Shown here in pieces: positions 17,020 to 25,837 of a DNA stretch of 63,595 nt. How positions within the stretch are numbered: the stretch's first letter is position 1; each line of letters starts with the position of its first letter. This stretch comes from Dongibacter bovis (GTDB lineage Bacteria > Bacillota > Negativicutes > Selenomonadales > Selenomonadaceae), in the NCBI GenBank assembly GCA_902763085.1, contig CACWQW010000002.1:1-63595 (forward strand), given 5' to 3'. The position numbers and the translations under genes are program-made. The notes below the pieces were generated by a model. It did not search any database. It saw nothing but the letters and a program-made list of their open reading frames with translations, and had not been told where the DNA came from.

Positions 17020-18353
17020 TGCTTTCTCCTTTTCATGCGGGCGATAAAGAATCCGTCAGTTCCATCGACCTGCGGATAAAACTGCACCATCTTATCCGCT
17101 CGCGGCACTGTCGGCAGATAGCTCCCTGTCTCTTCCAGTACGAACCCTGGGTGCGTAGCGAGGAAAGCTTCAACGACCTCCTCATTTTCTGCCCGTTCGA
17201 TCGTACACGTACTGTAAACGAGAATCCCACCTAAGCGGACTGCCGCCGAAGCACTGGTCAAGATATCGAGTTGAAGCTGCGGCAATTTCGCAATATCCGA
17301 CTCACTTTTCCTCCACCGTGCATCGGGTTTCCGACGCAGGACGCCCAAGCCGCTGCAGGGCGCATCGACCAATACGCGATCGGCTTGTTTCTTGAATCGC
17401 GTTCCAACCTCACGCGCATCGAGCAATTCCGTGTCGATGATGGAAATGCCGAGGCGCGCTGCATTCTCCTCGATACGGGCGAGCTTATGCTCATAGATAT
17501 CACCGGCCACAATGCGACCCGTATTGTTCATGAGCGCAGCGAGATGCGTCGTCTTGCCTCCGGGCGCACTGCAGCAATCGATGATGAATTCCCCCGGCTG
17601 AGGTGCCACGACATGCGCGACCTGCATGGAACTCTCGTCCTGCACCTGGAAAAGGCCCTGCTGCAGCGACTCCATAGCGTTGAGCGCACCGTGTGCATGG
17701 CATAAGATTCCCTCGGGCGCCCAACGGGAAGCCTCTGCCTCTGCATGTTCTGAGGCGAGGATTGACAAGAGTTCGTCGCGTGTGACTTTGAGCGTGTTCG
17801 TCCGCAGCGAAAGCACAGCATCCTCATTGTCGAACGCGCAAAGCGCACGTGTTGCCTCGTAGCCGAACGCCTTCATCCAACGTTTTACCAACCACTGCGG
17901 ATGGAACGACCGCAATGCCAATTCCTCGGTCGCGTGCCCCTTTCCCGTTGGGAAAGCGCACTTCTCTGGCTCGCGCACAGCAGCGCGCAGAACGGCGTTC
18001 ACGAATTTCACGATGCCTGGATGCCCATATTTCTTTGCGAGTTCCACCGACTCATTGCAGGCAGCAGAAACCGGTACCTTATCCATATAGAACAACTGAT
18101 AGAACCCCAGCCGCAAGATATTGCGGATCATGGGCGGCACCTTACGGATAGGGCGATTGCTATAGTGCCGGATCATCCAGTCCAACGTCCCACCAGCCTT
18201 GACAGCACCATAGACTAGTTCCGTGAGAAAGCGGCGATCGACCTCCGAGAGTTCCACCTTTTTCAGATTACGTGCGAGCGCGACATTGGCATACGCTCCT
18301 TCCTCATGGACGTCGCTTAGGATCCGCACTGCCAGATTGCGTACTCTGTCCAT
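17016..18353 (-). CDS. rsmB: 16S rRNA m5C967 methyltransferase RsmB
   Basis: Methylates C967 of 16S rRNA using SAM. The 445-residue protein has an N-terminal NusB-like RNA-binding domain (residues 1-135) and a C-terminal Rossmann methyltransferase with FIIDCCSAPGGKTTHLA near 247, LVDAPCSGLGVLRRKPD near 316, and LVYSTCTIERAENEEVV near 376 with the catalytic cysteine. The start at 18353 lies 50 nt inside the 3' end of the DUF116 gene, an unusually long overlap but the only start that keeps the full NusB domain. Confidence 0.96.
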   Translation of the reverse strand: MDRVRNLAVRILSDVHEEGAYANVALARNLKKVELSEVDRRFLTELVYGAVKAGGTLDWMIRHYSNRPIRKVPPMIRNILRLGFYQLFYMDKVPVSAACNESVELAKKYGHPGIVKFVNAVLRAAVREPEKCAFPTGKGHATEELALRSFHPQWLVKRWMKAFGYEATRALCAFDNEDAVLSLRTNTLKVTRDELLSILASEHAEAEASRWAPEGILCHAHGALNAMESLQQGLFQVQDESSMQVAHVVAPQPGEFIIDCCSAPGGKTTHLAALMNNTGRIVAGDIYEHKLARIEENAARLGISIIDTELLDAREVGTRFKKQADRVLVDAPCSGLGVLRRKPDARWRKSESDIAKLPQLQLDILTSASAAVRLGGILVYSTCTIERAENEEVVEAFLATHPGFVLEETGSYLPTVPRADKMVQFYPQVDGTDGFFIARMKRRKQ

Positions 18354-19200
18354 CGCCAGCCTCCTCCTTTCCCTTCTTTACAGGCAGGATGATCTCTTCC
18401 AACTGTGCCCGCACGAGGTCCATATCAACATGCGTATTGTAGCAGGGGCCATTAGGGCGAATGTTCAAGACGCCGACAGCAGGCAAGGGATACACGTCCT
18501 GGATGCCACTCATGAGATCGCGCTCACAAGCGATCGCGAGTACGGCCTTCGGCCTCGTCTTATAGACGATCTGCCGCGCCAGCGTCCCGCCTGTCGCCAC
18601 AAAGAAATGGAATCCCATCTCGTCAGCGAGCGCCACGAGAGCGCCGATGTCACAACCTCCGCAACGCTTACAATTATGCGGATCACGCGTAATCTTGTGC
18701 GGGCAACTTGCGAGTTGGAGGCAATGCGGTGTCACAACGAGCAATTTATCTGCCGGTACGCGGATCTTCTTGCGCCGAAACAGCAGATTGCTCACTGCGA
18801 TGAAGGACCCCTCTAGCCGCCGACGCCGGATGCCAAAAATACGCCCGAGATAAACGGCAAACGGAAAAAGCGCGTTGATGAACTCATACGTTTGCTTCTG
18901 CAGCACAGGAAGATACGGAAGCCCGCTCACCGCCAAAACCATGTTGAAAATGCCAAAGAACGCCAACAGGATGACGATGGTGAATATCAAGCCCAAAAGC
19001 GTCGGCAGCCAAGGCTGGATAGCCGCGAGCCCCGGTACGCCGATATACCAGATGAGAATGAGCAATCCCGCCATGCAGAGACTCGTGAGAGACAGCATAC
19101 CGATAAAGAGACGTTTCTTAGGGCGTCCCGCCACGACATCCTCTACGATGTTCTTTTTTCGTTTCCCATCGTACGCTTGTCTCAAGTTCTTTTCTTCCAT
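18304..19200 (-). CDS. DUF116 domain membrane protein
   Basis: Conserved protein of 298 residues, function unknown. Two hydrophobic helices lie near residues 28-48 and 57-85. The C-terminal half has the DUF116 cysteine pattern: PHCLQLASCPHKI near 166 and NCKRCGGCDIGAL near 184, which looks like a metal or Fe-S site. The gene is classically found between fmt and rsmB in Firmicutes, as here. Start 19200 is preferred over 19248 for the GGAG site upstream and the family N-terminus. Confidence 0.85.
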   Translation of the reverse strand: MEEKNLRQAYDGKRKKNIVEDVVAGRPKKRLFIGMLSLTSLCMAGLLILIWYIGVPGLAAIQPWLPTLLGLIFTIVILLAFFGIFNMVLAVSGLPYLPVLQKQTYEFINALFPFAVYLGRIFGIRRRRLEGSFIAVSNLLFRRKKIRVPADKLLVVTPHCLQLASCPHKITRDPHNCKRCGGCDIGALVALADEMGFHFFVATGGTLARQIVYKTRPKAVLAIACERDLMSGIQDVYPLPAVGVLNIRPNGPCYNTHVDMDLVRAQLEEIILPVKKGKEEAGDGQSTQSGSADPKRRP

Positions 19201-19213
19201 AGGAACGACTCCA

Positions 19214-20158
19214 TCATGATGCACTCGAGAAACAGGCCGGCAGCGCAAACGGATGACCGTTGAGATACTCCGATGCCGTCATGCGCTTCTTGCCGGGAGC
19301 CTGCAATTCCAAGATTTCCAGCTCCTCATCGCCGGCGGCAACAGATAATCCTGATTTCCGATCAGCACGAAGGATGGTTCCGGGTGCAGCCGTCGTTTTC
19401 CTGCCCGTACGCTTTGTCCGCCAGATCTTGTATTTCTTGTTACCGAGGAAGGTATACGCACCCGGCCAGGCATCGAGACCTCGCACAAGATCGTGGATCG
19501 TTTTTGCCGACGCTTGCCAATCGATATGTCCCGTTTCTTTATCGAGCATGGGCGCATAATTCGATGCCCCTACCTGGGGAATCCGCACCAATGTCCCCTC
19601 AGAAAGGGCCTCCAGTGTCTCTGCAAGGACTTCTGCTCCAAGGTTCATCAAACCGTCATGTACTTCGCTGAGCGTCGTATCCTCACCTATCGGGAATTCC
19701 CTCTTGCGCAGCATATCGCCCGTATCAAGTCCCGCATCCATGAGCATCGTCGTAACGCCTGTCTTTGCTTCCCCATGGATCAAGCACCATTGCATCGGAG
19801 CCGCACCACGATACCGCGGTAAGAGAGAGGCATGCACATTGATGCAGCCGTAGGCAGGAATGTTTAGGATACGCTCTGAAAGGATTTGGCCGAACGCCAC
19901 GACGACGATGAGATCCGGCGCAAGCCCCTGCAGTTTCTCGACGAAGGAATCTTCTTTAACTTTAGCGGGCTGATAAACGGGGATTCCCGCTTGCACCGCG
20001 AACGCCTTCACAGGAGAAGGCTGGAGCTTCTGCCCTCGTCCACGCGGCTTATCCGGCTGCGTCACGACAGCGGCGACATCACACGAGCGATGGAGCATCG
20101 CCAGGCACGGCACGGAAAATTCCGGCGTCCCCATGAATACGATTCGGAATCTTTTCAT
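19214..20158 (-). CDS. fmt: Methionyl-tRNA formyltransferase
   Basis: Formylates the initiator Met-tRNA with 10-formyltetrahydrofolate. The 314-residue protein starts MKRFRIVFMGTPEFSVPCL, has the folate-site motif NVHASLLPRYRGAAPMQW near residues 107-125 with the catalytic HAS, and a C-terminal OB-type domain from about 205. The start at 20158 forms a 4-nt ATGA overlap with the def stop; the def-fmt pair acts on the same N-terminal formyl group. Confidence 0.97.
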   Translation of the reverse strand: MKRFRIVFMGTPEFSVPCLAMLHRSCDVAAVVTQPDKPRGRGQKLQPSPVKAFAVQAGIPVYQPAKVKEDSFVEKLQGLAPDLIVVVAFGQILSERILNIPAYGCINVHASLLPRYRGAAPMQWCLIHGEAKTGVTTMLMDAGLDTGDMLRKREFPIGEDTTLSEVHDGLMNLGAEVLAETLEALSEGTLVRIPQVGASNYAPMLDKETGHIDWQASAKTIHDLVRGLDAWPGAYTFLGNKKYKIWRTKRTGRKTTAAPGTILRADRKSGLSVAAGDEELEILELQAPGKKRMTASEYLNGHPFALPACFSSAS

Positions 20159-20622
20159 GCCTGCGCCCCCCGATGTACGCTCTGTGCAATATCGATGAAG
20201 AGCTGGCCATCGAGATGGTCGCACTCATGTTGGATGCAACGTGCGAGCAATCCTTCCGCCGTGAGATGCTGGAGCTTGCCACGACGATTCAAGAATTCCA
20301 CCTTGACGCGGGCAGCGCGCTTTACTTCACCGTAAATATCAGGTACTGAAAGGCACCCTTCCGTATCAATGGCTTCTCCTTCACGATAAGTGATGACGGG
20401 ATTGATGAGTTCGATGAGCCCGTGCGCATCCTGCACATCAATCACCACTGCGCGGAGCTTCACGCCAACCTGTGGCGCTGCAAGACCTACACCATCAGCG
20501 TCATACATAGTCTCTGCCATATCATCGAGCAATTTCTTGAATTTCTTATCCACACGTTCTACAGGTGCGCAGACTTCCTTCAAGACAGGAGCTCCTGCCT
20601 TCTTTATTTCCAACAATGACAT
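20155..20622 (-). CDS. def: Peptide deformylase
   Basis: Metalloenzyme that removes the formyl group from new proteins. The 155-residue protein has all three motifs: GVGLAAPQVG near residues 45-54, EGCLSVPD near 91 with the cysteine ligand, and QHECDHLDG near 135 with HExxH. Precedes and overlaps fmt; separated by 14 nt from the amidohydrolase gene upstream, so probably in one transcript with pepT. Confidence 0.97.
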   Translation of the reverse strand: MSLLEIKKAGAPVLKEVCAPVERVDKKFKKLLDDMAETMYDADGVGLAAPQVGVKLRAVVIDVQDAHGLIELINPVITYREGEAIDTEGCLSVPDIYGEVKRAARVKVEFLNRRGKLQHLTAEGLLARCIQHECDHLDGQLFIDIAQSVHRGAQA

Positions 20623-20636
20623 CGATCATTCTTCCT

Positions 20637-21452
20637 TTATGTTAAATTCAATTGGTAGATGCGATTCGCATTCTTGAAAAAGACTTCCTCCCAGTGTGCT
20701 TGCGGGATGATCTCTTTTGTAAACGCGATGTAATCGCCAAGATTGGCCAGCGGCCAGTCCGTGCCAAACATGAAACGGTCATAGCGGTCGAGATACGCGA
20801 GCCAACCTTTCAATCGCTCCACATAGAACCGCTTCTCTCTCAGGAACGCCTCAAAATCCGGGATCTTCCCCTCAAGGATGCCCGAAAGGTCTGCTGTGAC
20901 GTTCGGATTCTTCTCAATGACCGCAGCGGCATCCGTAAACCAAGGCTCACCGAAATGGCACATGACGAAGGAAACGCGGCGAAACTTCGTCGCTGCCTCG
21001 TCCATGACCGACGGATGGCTGTACTTAAGCAATGCTTCCTGCGAGGCGGTGAGGCCCATATGAACGGCAACGGGCTTCCCGAATGCGACGGCAGCCTCAT
21101 AGAGCGGTGCGAGCCGATCATCATGAATATAGAATGACTGGTACCCGGGATATAACTTCACCCCTACACATTCTTTCCGCGCGAGGTGCTGACGCACGAA
21201 GCGCACCGCTGCCTTTGGCGCAGAGAAAAACGATCTCATATCGTCGATTCCCACGCAATAGCTGAGGAACTCCGGATAACGGCAGTCCACGTCCGCCACT
21301 GGGCGATTTCCCATGACAATCCCATGCACGATGCCACGCGTTGCATACTGTTCCCGCAGATGCGCTTCACTGTTCTCATGCTGCGCCGCCCGTGCGATCT
21401 CATCAAAATACGCATCCGTACTGAAATGCAGATGAGCATCAATGATTTTCAT
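20637..21452 (-). CDS. Amidohydrolase family (TIM-barrel) protein
   Basis: Putative metal-dependent hydrolase or decarboxylase of the amidohydrolase-2 family. The 271-residue protein starts MKIIDAHLHFSTDAYFDEI with the HxH metal motif, has VHMGLTASQEALLKYSHPS near 140, VMCHFGEPW near 170, and MFGTDWPLANLGDY near 235 with the late aspartate. Substrate unknown. The ATG at 21452 is chosen because of GAGG 8 nt upstream; it overlaps the pepT 3' end by 14 nt. Confidence 0.85.
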   Translation of the reverse strand: MKIIDAHLHFSTDAYFDEIARAAQHENSEAHLREQYATRGIVHGIVMGNRPVADVDCRYPEFLSYCVGIDDMRSFFSAPKAAVRFVRQHLARKECVGVKLYPGYQSFYIHDDRLAPLYEAAVAFGKPVAVHMGLTASQEALLKYSHPSVMDEAATKFRRVSFVMCHFGEPWFTDAAAVIEKNPNVTADLSGILEGKIPDFEAFLREKRFYVERLKGWLAYLDRYDRFMFGTDWPLANLGDYIAFTKEIIPQAHWEEVFFKNANRIYQLNLT

Positions 21453-22707
21453 GACCTTTTCCTCTTCCCACTGTCCCTTCCACCATGAGACGAAGCACAG
21501 TTTCCGCCGCGGCCTGCAACGACGGCAACGGCAGATATTCATAACGGCTGTGGTAATTCATGCCGCCCGTGAAAAGATTGGGGCAGGGAAGTCCGCGGTA
21601 GGAGAGCTGTGCTCCGTCAGTGCCGCCGCGGATTGGCGCCACGACAGGTGTGACACCGATTTCGCGCATCGCCTGCGCTGCCATCTCAACGATGTGTTCA
21701 TTGCCCCCCTCGATCTTTTCCCGCATGTTGTAATAGACATCCGGCATGCTCAGTTCAACCGTTCCGTTGCCATAGCTTTCATTGAAGAAAGCCGCCAAAC
21801 GTGAGAGGTACGCCTTACGCGCCTCGAACCTCTTGCGGTCATGATCACGGACAAGCATGTGCATCGTACAGGATTCCACCGTTCCTGAGAGCTTATACAC
21901 GTGATAGAAACCATCGCGCCCTTCCGTGTACTCGGGCTTTTCCCCGTCAGGAAGCATCGTCTGCCACTTCGCTGCCAGCGTCAGGGCATTGAGCATCTTC
22001 CCCTTCGCATCCCCTGTATGGACATTGCGGCCATGAAAGACGATAACAGGATTCGAGGCGTTGAAATTCTCATACTCCAAACCACCGATAGCGCCACCAT
22101 CGACAGTATATGCAAAAGCTGCGTCGAAACGCTTCACATCGAATCGCAAGGCACTGCGTCCCGTCTCCTCGTCGGGAGTGAAGCCGAGACGGATCCTGCC
22201 ATGCTGGATCTCAGGGTGCTCGCATAAATATTCCGCAGCACTCACGATGGCGGTGATCCCTGCCTTATCATCGGCGCCGAGCAAGGTCGTACCGTCAGTC
22301 ACCAGGAGATCTTGTCCACGATATGAGGCTAGCTCTGGGAAATCCTTGGGAGAGAGGACGATCCCCTGCGTCTCATTCAAGACGATATTGGAACCGTCAT
22401 AGTTCGACACCACGCGCGGATGTACGGGGCCTCCCGGAGCATCCGGGCTCGTGTCGAGATGTGCGATGAAGCCGATGGTCGGGGTATTTTCACAGCCGTT
22501 GGCGGGCAAAGTCGCCATGATATAGCCATTCGCATCGATATCAACATCGACGAGTCCGATCTCTTTGAGCTCCTCCGCCAATGCCTGTGCAAAGACAAGC
22601 TGTCCTGGTGTAGAAGGATACGTATCCTCCTTCTCCTCATCTGATTGGGTATCAAAAGAGATATATTTCTCGAATCGTTTGCGTAAAGCATCTATTGCTA
22701 ACTTCAT
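21439..22707 (-). CDS. pepT: Peptidase T (tripeptide aminopeptidase)
   Basis: Di-zinc cytosolic aminopeptidase of family M20 that cleaves the N-terminal residue of tripeptides. The 422-residue protein has FIAHLDTSPDAPGG near residue 80, LGADDKAGITAIV near 142, FTPDEETGRSALRFD near 175, and RGGTDGAQLSYRGLPCPNLFTGG near 368-390. Length normal. Has its own promoter at 22798-22826 and starts the pepT-amidohydrolase-def run. Confidence 0.96.
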   Translation of the reverse strand: MKLAIDALRKRFEKYISFDTQSDEEKEDTYPSTPGQLVFAQALAEELKEIGLVDVDIDANGYIMATLPANGCENTPTIGFIAHLDTSPDAPGGPVHPRVVSNYDGSNIVLNETQGIVLSPKDFPELASYRGQDLLVTDGTTLLGADDKAGITAIVSAAEYLCEHPEIQHGRIRLGFTPDEETGRSALRFDVKRFDAAFAYTVDGGAIGGLEYENFNASNPVIVFHGRNVHTGDAKGKMLNALTLAAKWQTMLPDGEKPEYTEGRDGFYHVYKLSGTVESCTMHMLVRDHDRKRFEARKAYLSRLAAFFNESYGNGTVELSMPDVYYNMREKIEGGNEHIVEMAAQAMREIGVTPVVAPIRGGTDGAQLSYRGLPCPNLFTGGMNYHSRYEYLPLPSLQAAAETVLRLMVEGTVGRGKGHENH

Positions 22708-22797
22708 GATCCATTCACCCTTCCAAATCTTTACCTCTCAGAAGCCTTTTGCGATCCCCTCCACAATGGCATCCTAGTGGCTTCCTGTATTCGATTC

Positions 22798-22826
22798 ATT
22801 ATATCAAATTTATGTGGCGATGAAAA
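22798..22826 (-). promoter_or_regulatory. Promoter of pepT
   Basis: Minus strand TTTTCA (22821-22826), 17 nt, TATAAT (22798-22803), giving a 5' leader of about 85 nt before pepT. It follows the lysS terminator, so it should drive the pepT-def-fmt-rlmN run. Confidence 0.65.
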
Positions 22827-22878
22827 CATCTCTGCTGCCGTACGTACCTTGCAAAACTCCTCGCGCATTCCATCCCAC

Positions 22879-22916
22879 GAAAAAAGACAAGCAGATCTCA
22901 GCACTCTGCTTGTCTT
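22879..22916 (-). terminator. Strong intrinsic terminator after lysS
   Basis: Minus strand AAGACAAGCAGA and TCTGCTTGTCTT form a 12-pair stem with a 9-nt loop followed by a run of T. It begins 12 nt past the lysS stop. Confidence 0.9.
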
Positions 22917-22927
22917 TTTGAGTCTCC

Positions 22928-24457
22928 TCAATCCAGCGGCTTCATCGTAGGAAACAGCAGGACATCACGGATGGAGGGCGCATCGGTCAGAAGCATCACG
23001 AGCCGATCGATGCCGATGCCGACGCCACCCGTGGGTGGCAGACCATATTCCATCGCCGTGATGTAGTCGCGGTCCATGACATGCGCTTCGTCATCGCCAG
23101 CCTCACGCTGCTTGAGCTGGTCGAGGAATCGTCCTTCCTGGTCGATGGGGTCATTCAGCTCCGTAAAGCCATTGGCCAATTCACGACCGTAAATAAAGAA
23201 CTCGAAACGATCCGTGATTCGCGGGTCCTCGGGATTGCGCTTGGCAAGCGGAGAGATCTCGGTCGGATGGCCCGTGATGAACGTCGGCTGCATGAGGGAC
23301 TCCTCGACCTTCTCTTCGAACGCCTGATTGAGAATGCCGCCAATGCCATGGCGCTGCTCGTAAGGAACTCCGATCTCATCAGCCATCTGACGCGCCTCTT
23401 CTACGGTCTTGCAGGAAAGGAAATCCTTCCCCGTCGCTTCCTTGACGGCATCGTTCATACTGATCCGTTTGACGTGGCTCAAATCGATCTCCACGCCCTG
23501 ATAACAGATGACAGAGGTGCCGAGGACTTCCTTAGCCGCATTGACGACGAGCCCTTCCGTAATATCCATCATATCCGTATAATCCGCATACGCCTGATAA
23601 AACTCGATGGTCGTAAATTCCGGATTATGGCGGACATCCATCCCTTCATTGCGGAACACACGCCCCATCTCATAGACGCGCTCCAATCCGCCAATGATGA
23701 GGCGCTTCAGGTTTAATTCCGTAGCAATGCGCAGGTAGAGATCGATGTCGAGCGCATTATGATGCGTCACGAACGGGCGCGCTGCCGCACCGCCTGCAAT
23801 CGTCGAAAGGACCGGCGTCTCGACCTCGAGATAATCGCGGGCGTCGAGATAATTGCGGATGGACTTGATGACATGATTGCGCTTCCGGAACGTATCGCGA
23901 ACCTCCGGGTTCATGATGAGATCGAGATAGCGCTGCCGATAGCGGATATCAACGTCCTGCAGACCATGAAACTTCTCCGGTAACGGGCGAAGAGACTTCG
24001 ATAACAGGTCAAAGTCTTCCACACGCACCGTGACCTCGCCGCGATGCGTCTTGAAGACAACTCCGCGAATACCGACGATATCACCGATATCCAGCTTGCG
24101 GAATTCTTCTTTATACTTCTTTTCGCCAAGCACGTCGATCTTAAAGTACACCTGGATCGTGCCCGTACGATCGCTCAACGTGCAGAACGAAGCTTTACCA
24201 TGTCCGCGAATCGCCATGAGACGACCTGCGACCCGGACCTCCGCGCCCTCTTCGTCTCCCGTAAGATGTGCATAATCACGTTTGATATCTGCCGCATGAT
24301 GCGTGACATCATAGCGATGACCGAATGGGGCAACCCCCATGTCCCGGAACGCTTCCATCTTTTCGCGTCGGACCTTCATCATATCATTCAGGTCCTCTTG
24401 TGGAGCCTGTGGCCCCTTTTTCTGCTTCTCTTCAGCCATTCTCTTGGTTGCTCCCAT
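22928..24457 (-). CDS. lysS: Lysyl-tRNA synthetase, class II
   Basis: Charges tRNA-Lys. The 509-residue protein has a charged N-terminal tail, an OB-fold anticodon-binding domain (about 60-170) and the class II core: motif 2 in [20 protein letters not shown] near residue 270, and motif 3 in [19 protein letters not shown] near 477. Two starts are possible (24457 and 24439, MAEEKQ); neither has a well-spaced ribosome binding site. It lies 23 nt after greA and shares its promoter. Confidence 0.97.
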   Translation of the reverse strand: MGATKRMAEEKQKKGPQAPQEDLNDMMKVRREKMEAFRDMGVAPFGHRYDVTHHAADIKRDYAHLTGDEEGAEVRVAGRLMAIRGHGKASFCTLSDRTGTIQVYFKIDVLGEKKYKEEFRKLDIGDIVGIRGVVFKTHRGEVTVRVEDFDLLSKSLRPLPEKFHGLQDVDIRYRQRYLDLIMNPEVRDTFRKRNHVIKSIRNYLDARDYLEVETPVLSTIAGGAAARPFVTHHNALDIDLYLRIATELNLKRLIIGGLERVYEMGRVFRNEGMDVRHNPEFTTIEFYQAYADYTDMMDITEGLVVNAAKEVLGTSVICYQGVEIDLSHVKRISMNDAVKEATGKDFLSCKTVEEARQMADEIGVPYEQRHGIGGILNQAFEEKVEESLMQPTFITGHPTEISPLAKRNPEDPRITDRFEFFIYGRELANGFTELNDPIDQEGRFLDQLKQREAGDDEAHVMDRDYITAMEYGLPPTGGVGIGIDRLVMLLTDAPSIRDVLLFPTMKPLD

Positions 24458-24480
24458 CTTCCTGTATTTTCAAGGCTATC

Positions 24481-24957
24481 TCAGCCTTTGATCTCCTGAA
24501 TCTCATACTTGATGACACCTGCTGGCGCGTGCACATCAACGACAGAACCGACTTTCTGTCCGAGCAGCGCCTGACCGAGAGGAGACTCATTCGATATCTT
24601 TCCTTCATCTGGATCCGCTTCCGTCGAACCAACGATCATGAAGGTTTCCGGTCCGTCTTCAGCGAACTCCTGGTCAATGACGACGACGGTCGATCCCATC
24701 TGCACGACGTCACCAGCACCCGCTTTGATAATGTCGGAGTTGCGAATCTTCGCTTCGAGTTCCTGGATCTCACCTTCGAGGAACGCCTGCTCATTCTTCG
24801 CGTCGTCATACTCGGAGTTCTCCGAGAGATCACCGAGTGCGATTGCTGCCTTGAGTCGGTCAGCAATCTCGATGCGCTTGACGCTCTTGAGATAATTCAG
24901 CTTTTCTACAAGTTTATTGTAACCGTCTTCGGTCACGAGGACTTTTTTATCTGCCAT
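24481..24957 (-). CDS. greA: Transcription elongation factor GreA
   Basis: Rescues backtracked RNA polymerase by stimulating transcript cleavage. The 158-residue protein has the N-terminal coiled coil (residues 1-75, LSENSEYDDAKNEQAFLE with the acidic tip) and the C-terminal FKBP-like domain (IVGSTEADPDEGKISNESPLGQALL). The ATG at 24957 is preceded by AAGGGG; a TTG at 24975 is in frame but overlaps that site. First gene after a consensus promoter; followed by lysS. Confidence 0.97.
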   Translation of the reverse strand: MADKKVLVTEDGYNKLVEKLNYLKSVKRIEIADRLKAAIALGDLSENSEYDDAKNEQAFLEGEIQELEAKIRNSDIIKAGAGDVVQMGSTVVVIDQEFAEDGPETFMIVGSTEADPDEGKISNESPLGQALLGQKVGSVVDVHAPAGVIKYEIQEIKG

Positions 24958-24989
24958 GAGGAAACGCCCCTTCAATCTTTATTGTTAAC

Positions 24990-25256
24990 TTATTTATTAT
25001 ATTGACTTTCCCGTGCCTTGTCAATGAGCGCCAGCTTCTCCCTGCGAGTCAACTGCTTGATCTGCCACTCGCGCCGCATCGCCTCTTCTTTCGTGGAAAA
25101 GGCCTCCTCATAGACAAGGCGAACGGGACGACGCGGGCGCGTATACTTCGCCCCTTGCCCGGCATTATGAGCAGCGACACGTTTCTCCACGTCGTTCGTC
25201 CATCCTGTGTAGAACGTATCGTCCGCGCAGCGCACGATATACGTATAGGCGATCAC
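24990..25256 (-). CDS. GIY-YIG family endonuclease-like protein (UPF0213/YhbQ type)
   Basis: Small 88-residue protein made only of the GIY-YIG domain: TYIVRCADDTFYTGW with the two tyrosines, NDVEKRVAAHNAGQGAKYTR with the arginine, and YEEAFSTKEEAMRREWQIK with the glutamate. Relatives such as E. coli YhbQ are implicated in DNA repair or nucleic-acid cleavage; the exact role here is unknown. Its start overlaps the cyclophilin stop by 4 nt. Confidence 0.9.
   Translation of the reverse strand: MIAYTYIVRCADDTFYTGWTNDVEKRVAAHNAGQGAKYTRPRRPVRLVYEEAFSTKEEAMRREWQIKQLTRREKLALIDKARESQYNK
24996..25024 (-). promoter_or_regulatory. Consensus sigma-70 promoter of greA-lysS
   Basis: Minus strand TTGACA (25019-25024), 17 nt, TATAAT (24996-25001): both boxes perfect. 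It overlaps the last codons of the GIY-YIG gene, so the greA transcript starts before that gene has ended. Confidence 0.85.
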
Positions 25257-25834
25257 TTCTTTGCCGGACGGATGCTCACATGCTTCATGACGACATCTTC
25301 CAAAGGGCGGTCCGATGGATCTGTCGCCACCTTACCGATCTTGCGCACGACCTCCATCCCACGCACGACCTTACCAAAAATCGTATGATGCCCATTCAGC
25401 CACGGCGTCGCTGCCAACGTGATGAAGAACTGACTGCCGCCGGTATGAGGCCGCCCTGTATTCGCCATAGCGAGGACTCCCTCACCAGTGAACTGCAACG
25501 TCGGCAGAAATTCATCCTCAATCGTATAATCTGGGCCGCCCATGCCGGTCCCGGTCGGATCTCCGCCCTGGATCATGAAACCGTCGATGACGCGATGGAA
25601 AATCACACCGTCATAGAACCCCTTCTGAGCGAGATCGATGAAATTCTGCGCTGTAATCGGCGTTTGATCCTCAAAGAGTTCCAATTCGATGGTTCCGAAA
25701 TTCGTCTCAATGACTGCGATATGATTTGCCATTTGCTTTTCTCCTTTTTCCTGCCGATCAGCCGCAAAGCACATCGTCGTCAATAAGCAGACGAGTGCTA
25801 GGCAGAGGAACAGTATCCGTAGTTTCTTTTTCAT
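25253..25834 (-). CDS. Cyclophilin-type peptidyl-prolyl isomerase with signal peptide and a second internal start
   Basis: Catalyses cis-trans isomerisation of proline bonds. The 193-residue product has a signal peptide (MKKKLRILFLCLALVCLL, possible cleavage after CFA) and then the cyclophilin fold with FHRVIDGFMIQGGDPTGTG near residue 85 and MANTGRPHTGGSQFFI near 128. The outer start has its AAGGAG about 14 nt away, which is poor. An internal ATG at 25732 (MANHIAVIETNFG, exactly where cytosolic cyclophilins begin) has AAGGAG with ideal 8-nt spacing. Both an exported and a 159-residue cytosolic form may be made. Overlaps the GIY-YIG gene by 4 nt. Confidence 0.9.
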   Translation of the reverse strand: MKKKLRILFLCLALVCLLTTMCFAADRQEKGEKQMANHIAVIETNFGTIELELFEDQTPITAQNFIDLAQKGFYDGVIFHRVIDGFMIQGGDPTGTGMGGPDYTIEDEFLPTLQFTGEGVLAMANTGRPHTGGSQFFITLAATPWLNGHHTIFGKVVRGMEVVRKIGKVATDPSDRPLEDVVMKHVSIRPAKK

Positions 25835-25837
25835 ATT

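Noticed and set aside
20159-20224. Longer N-terminus for fmt (and similar extensions for miaA, rpe, lysS-type genes)
   Set aside because: The extra residues lack family similarity and overlap the upstream gene; the chosen starts give standard N-termini and ATGA couplings.
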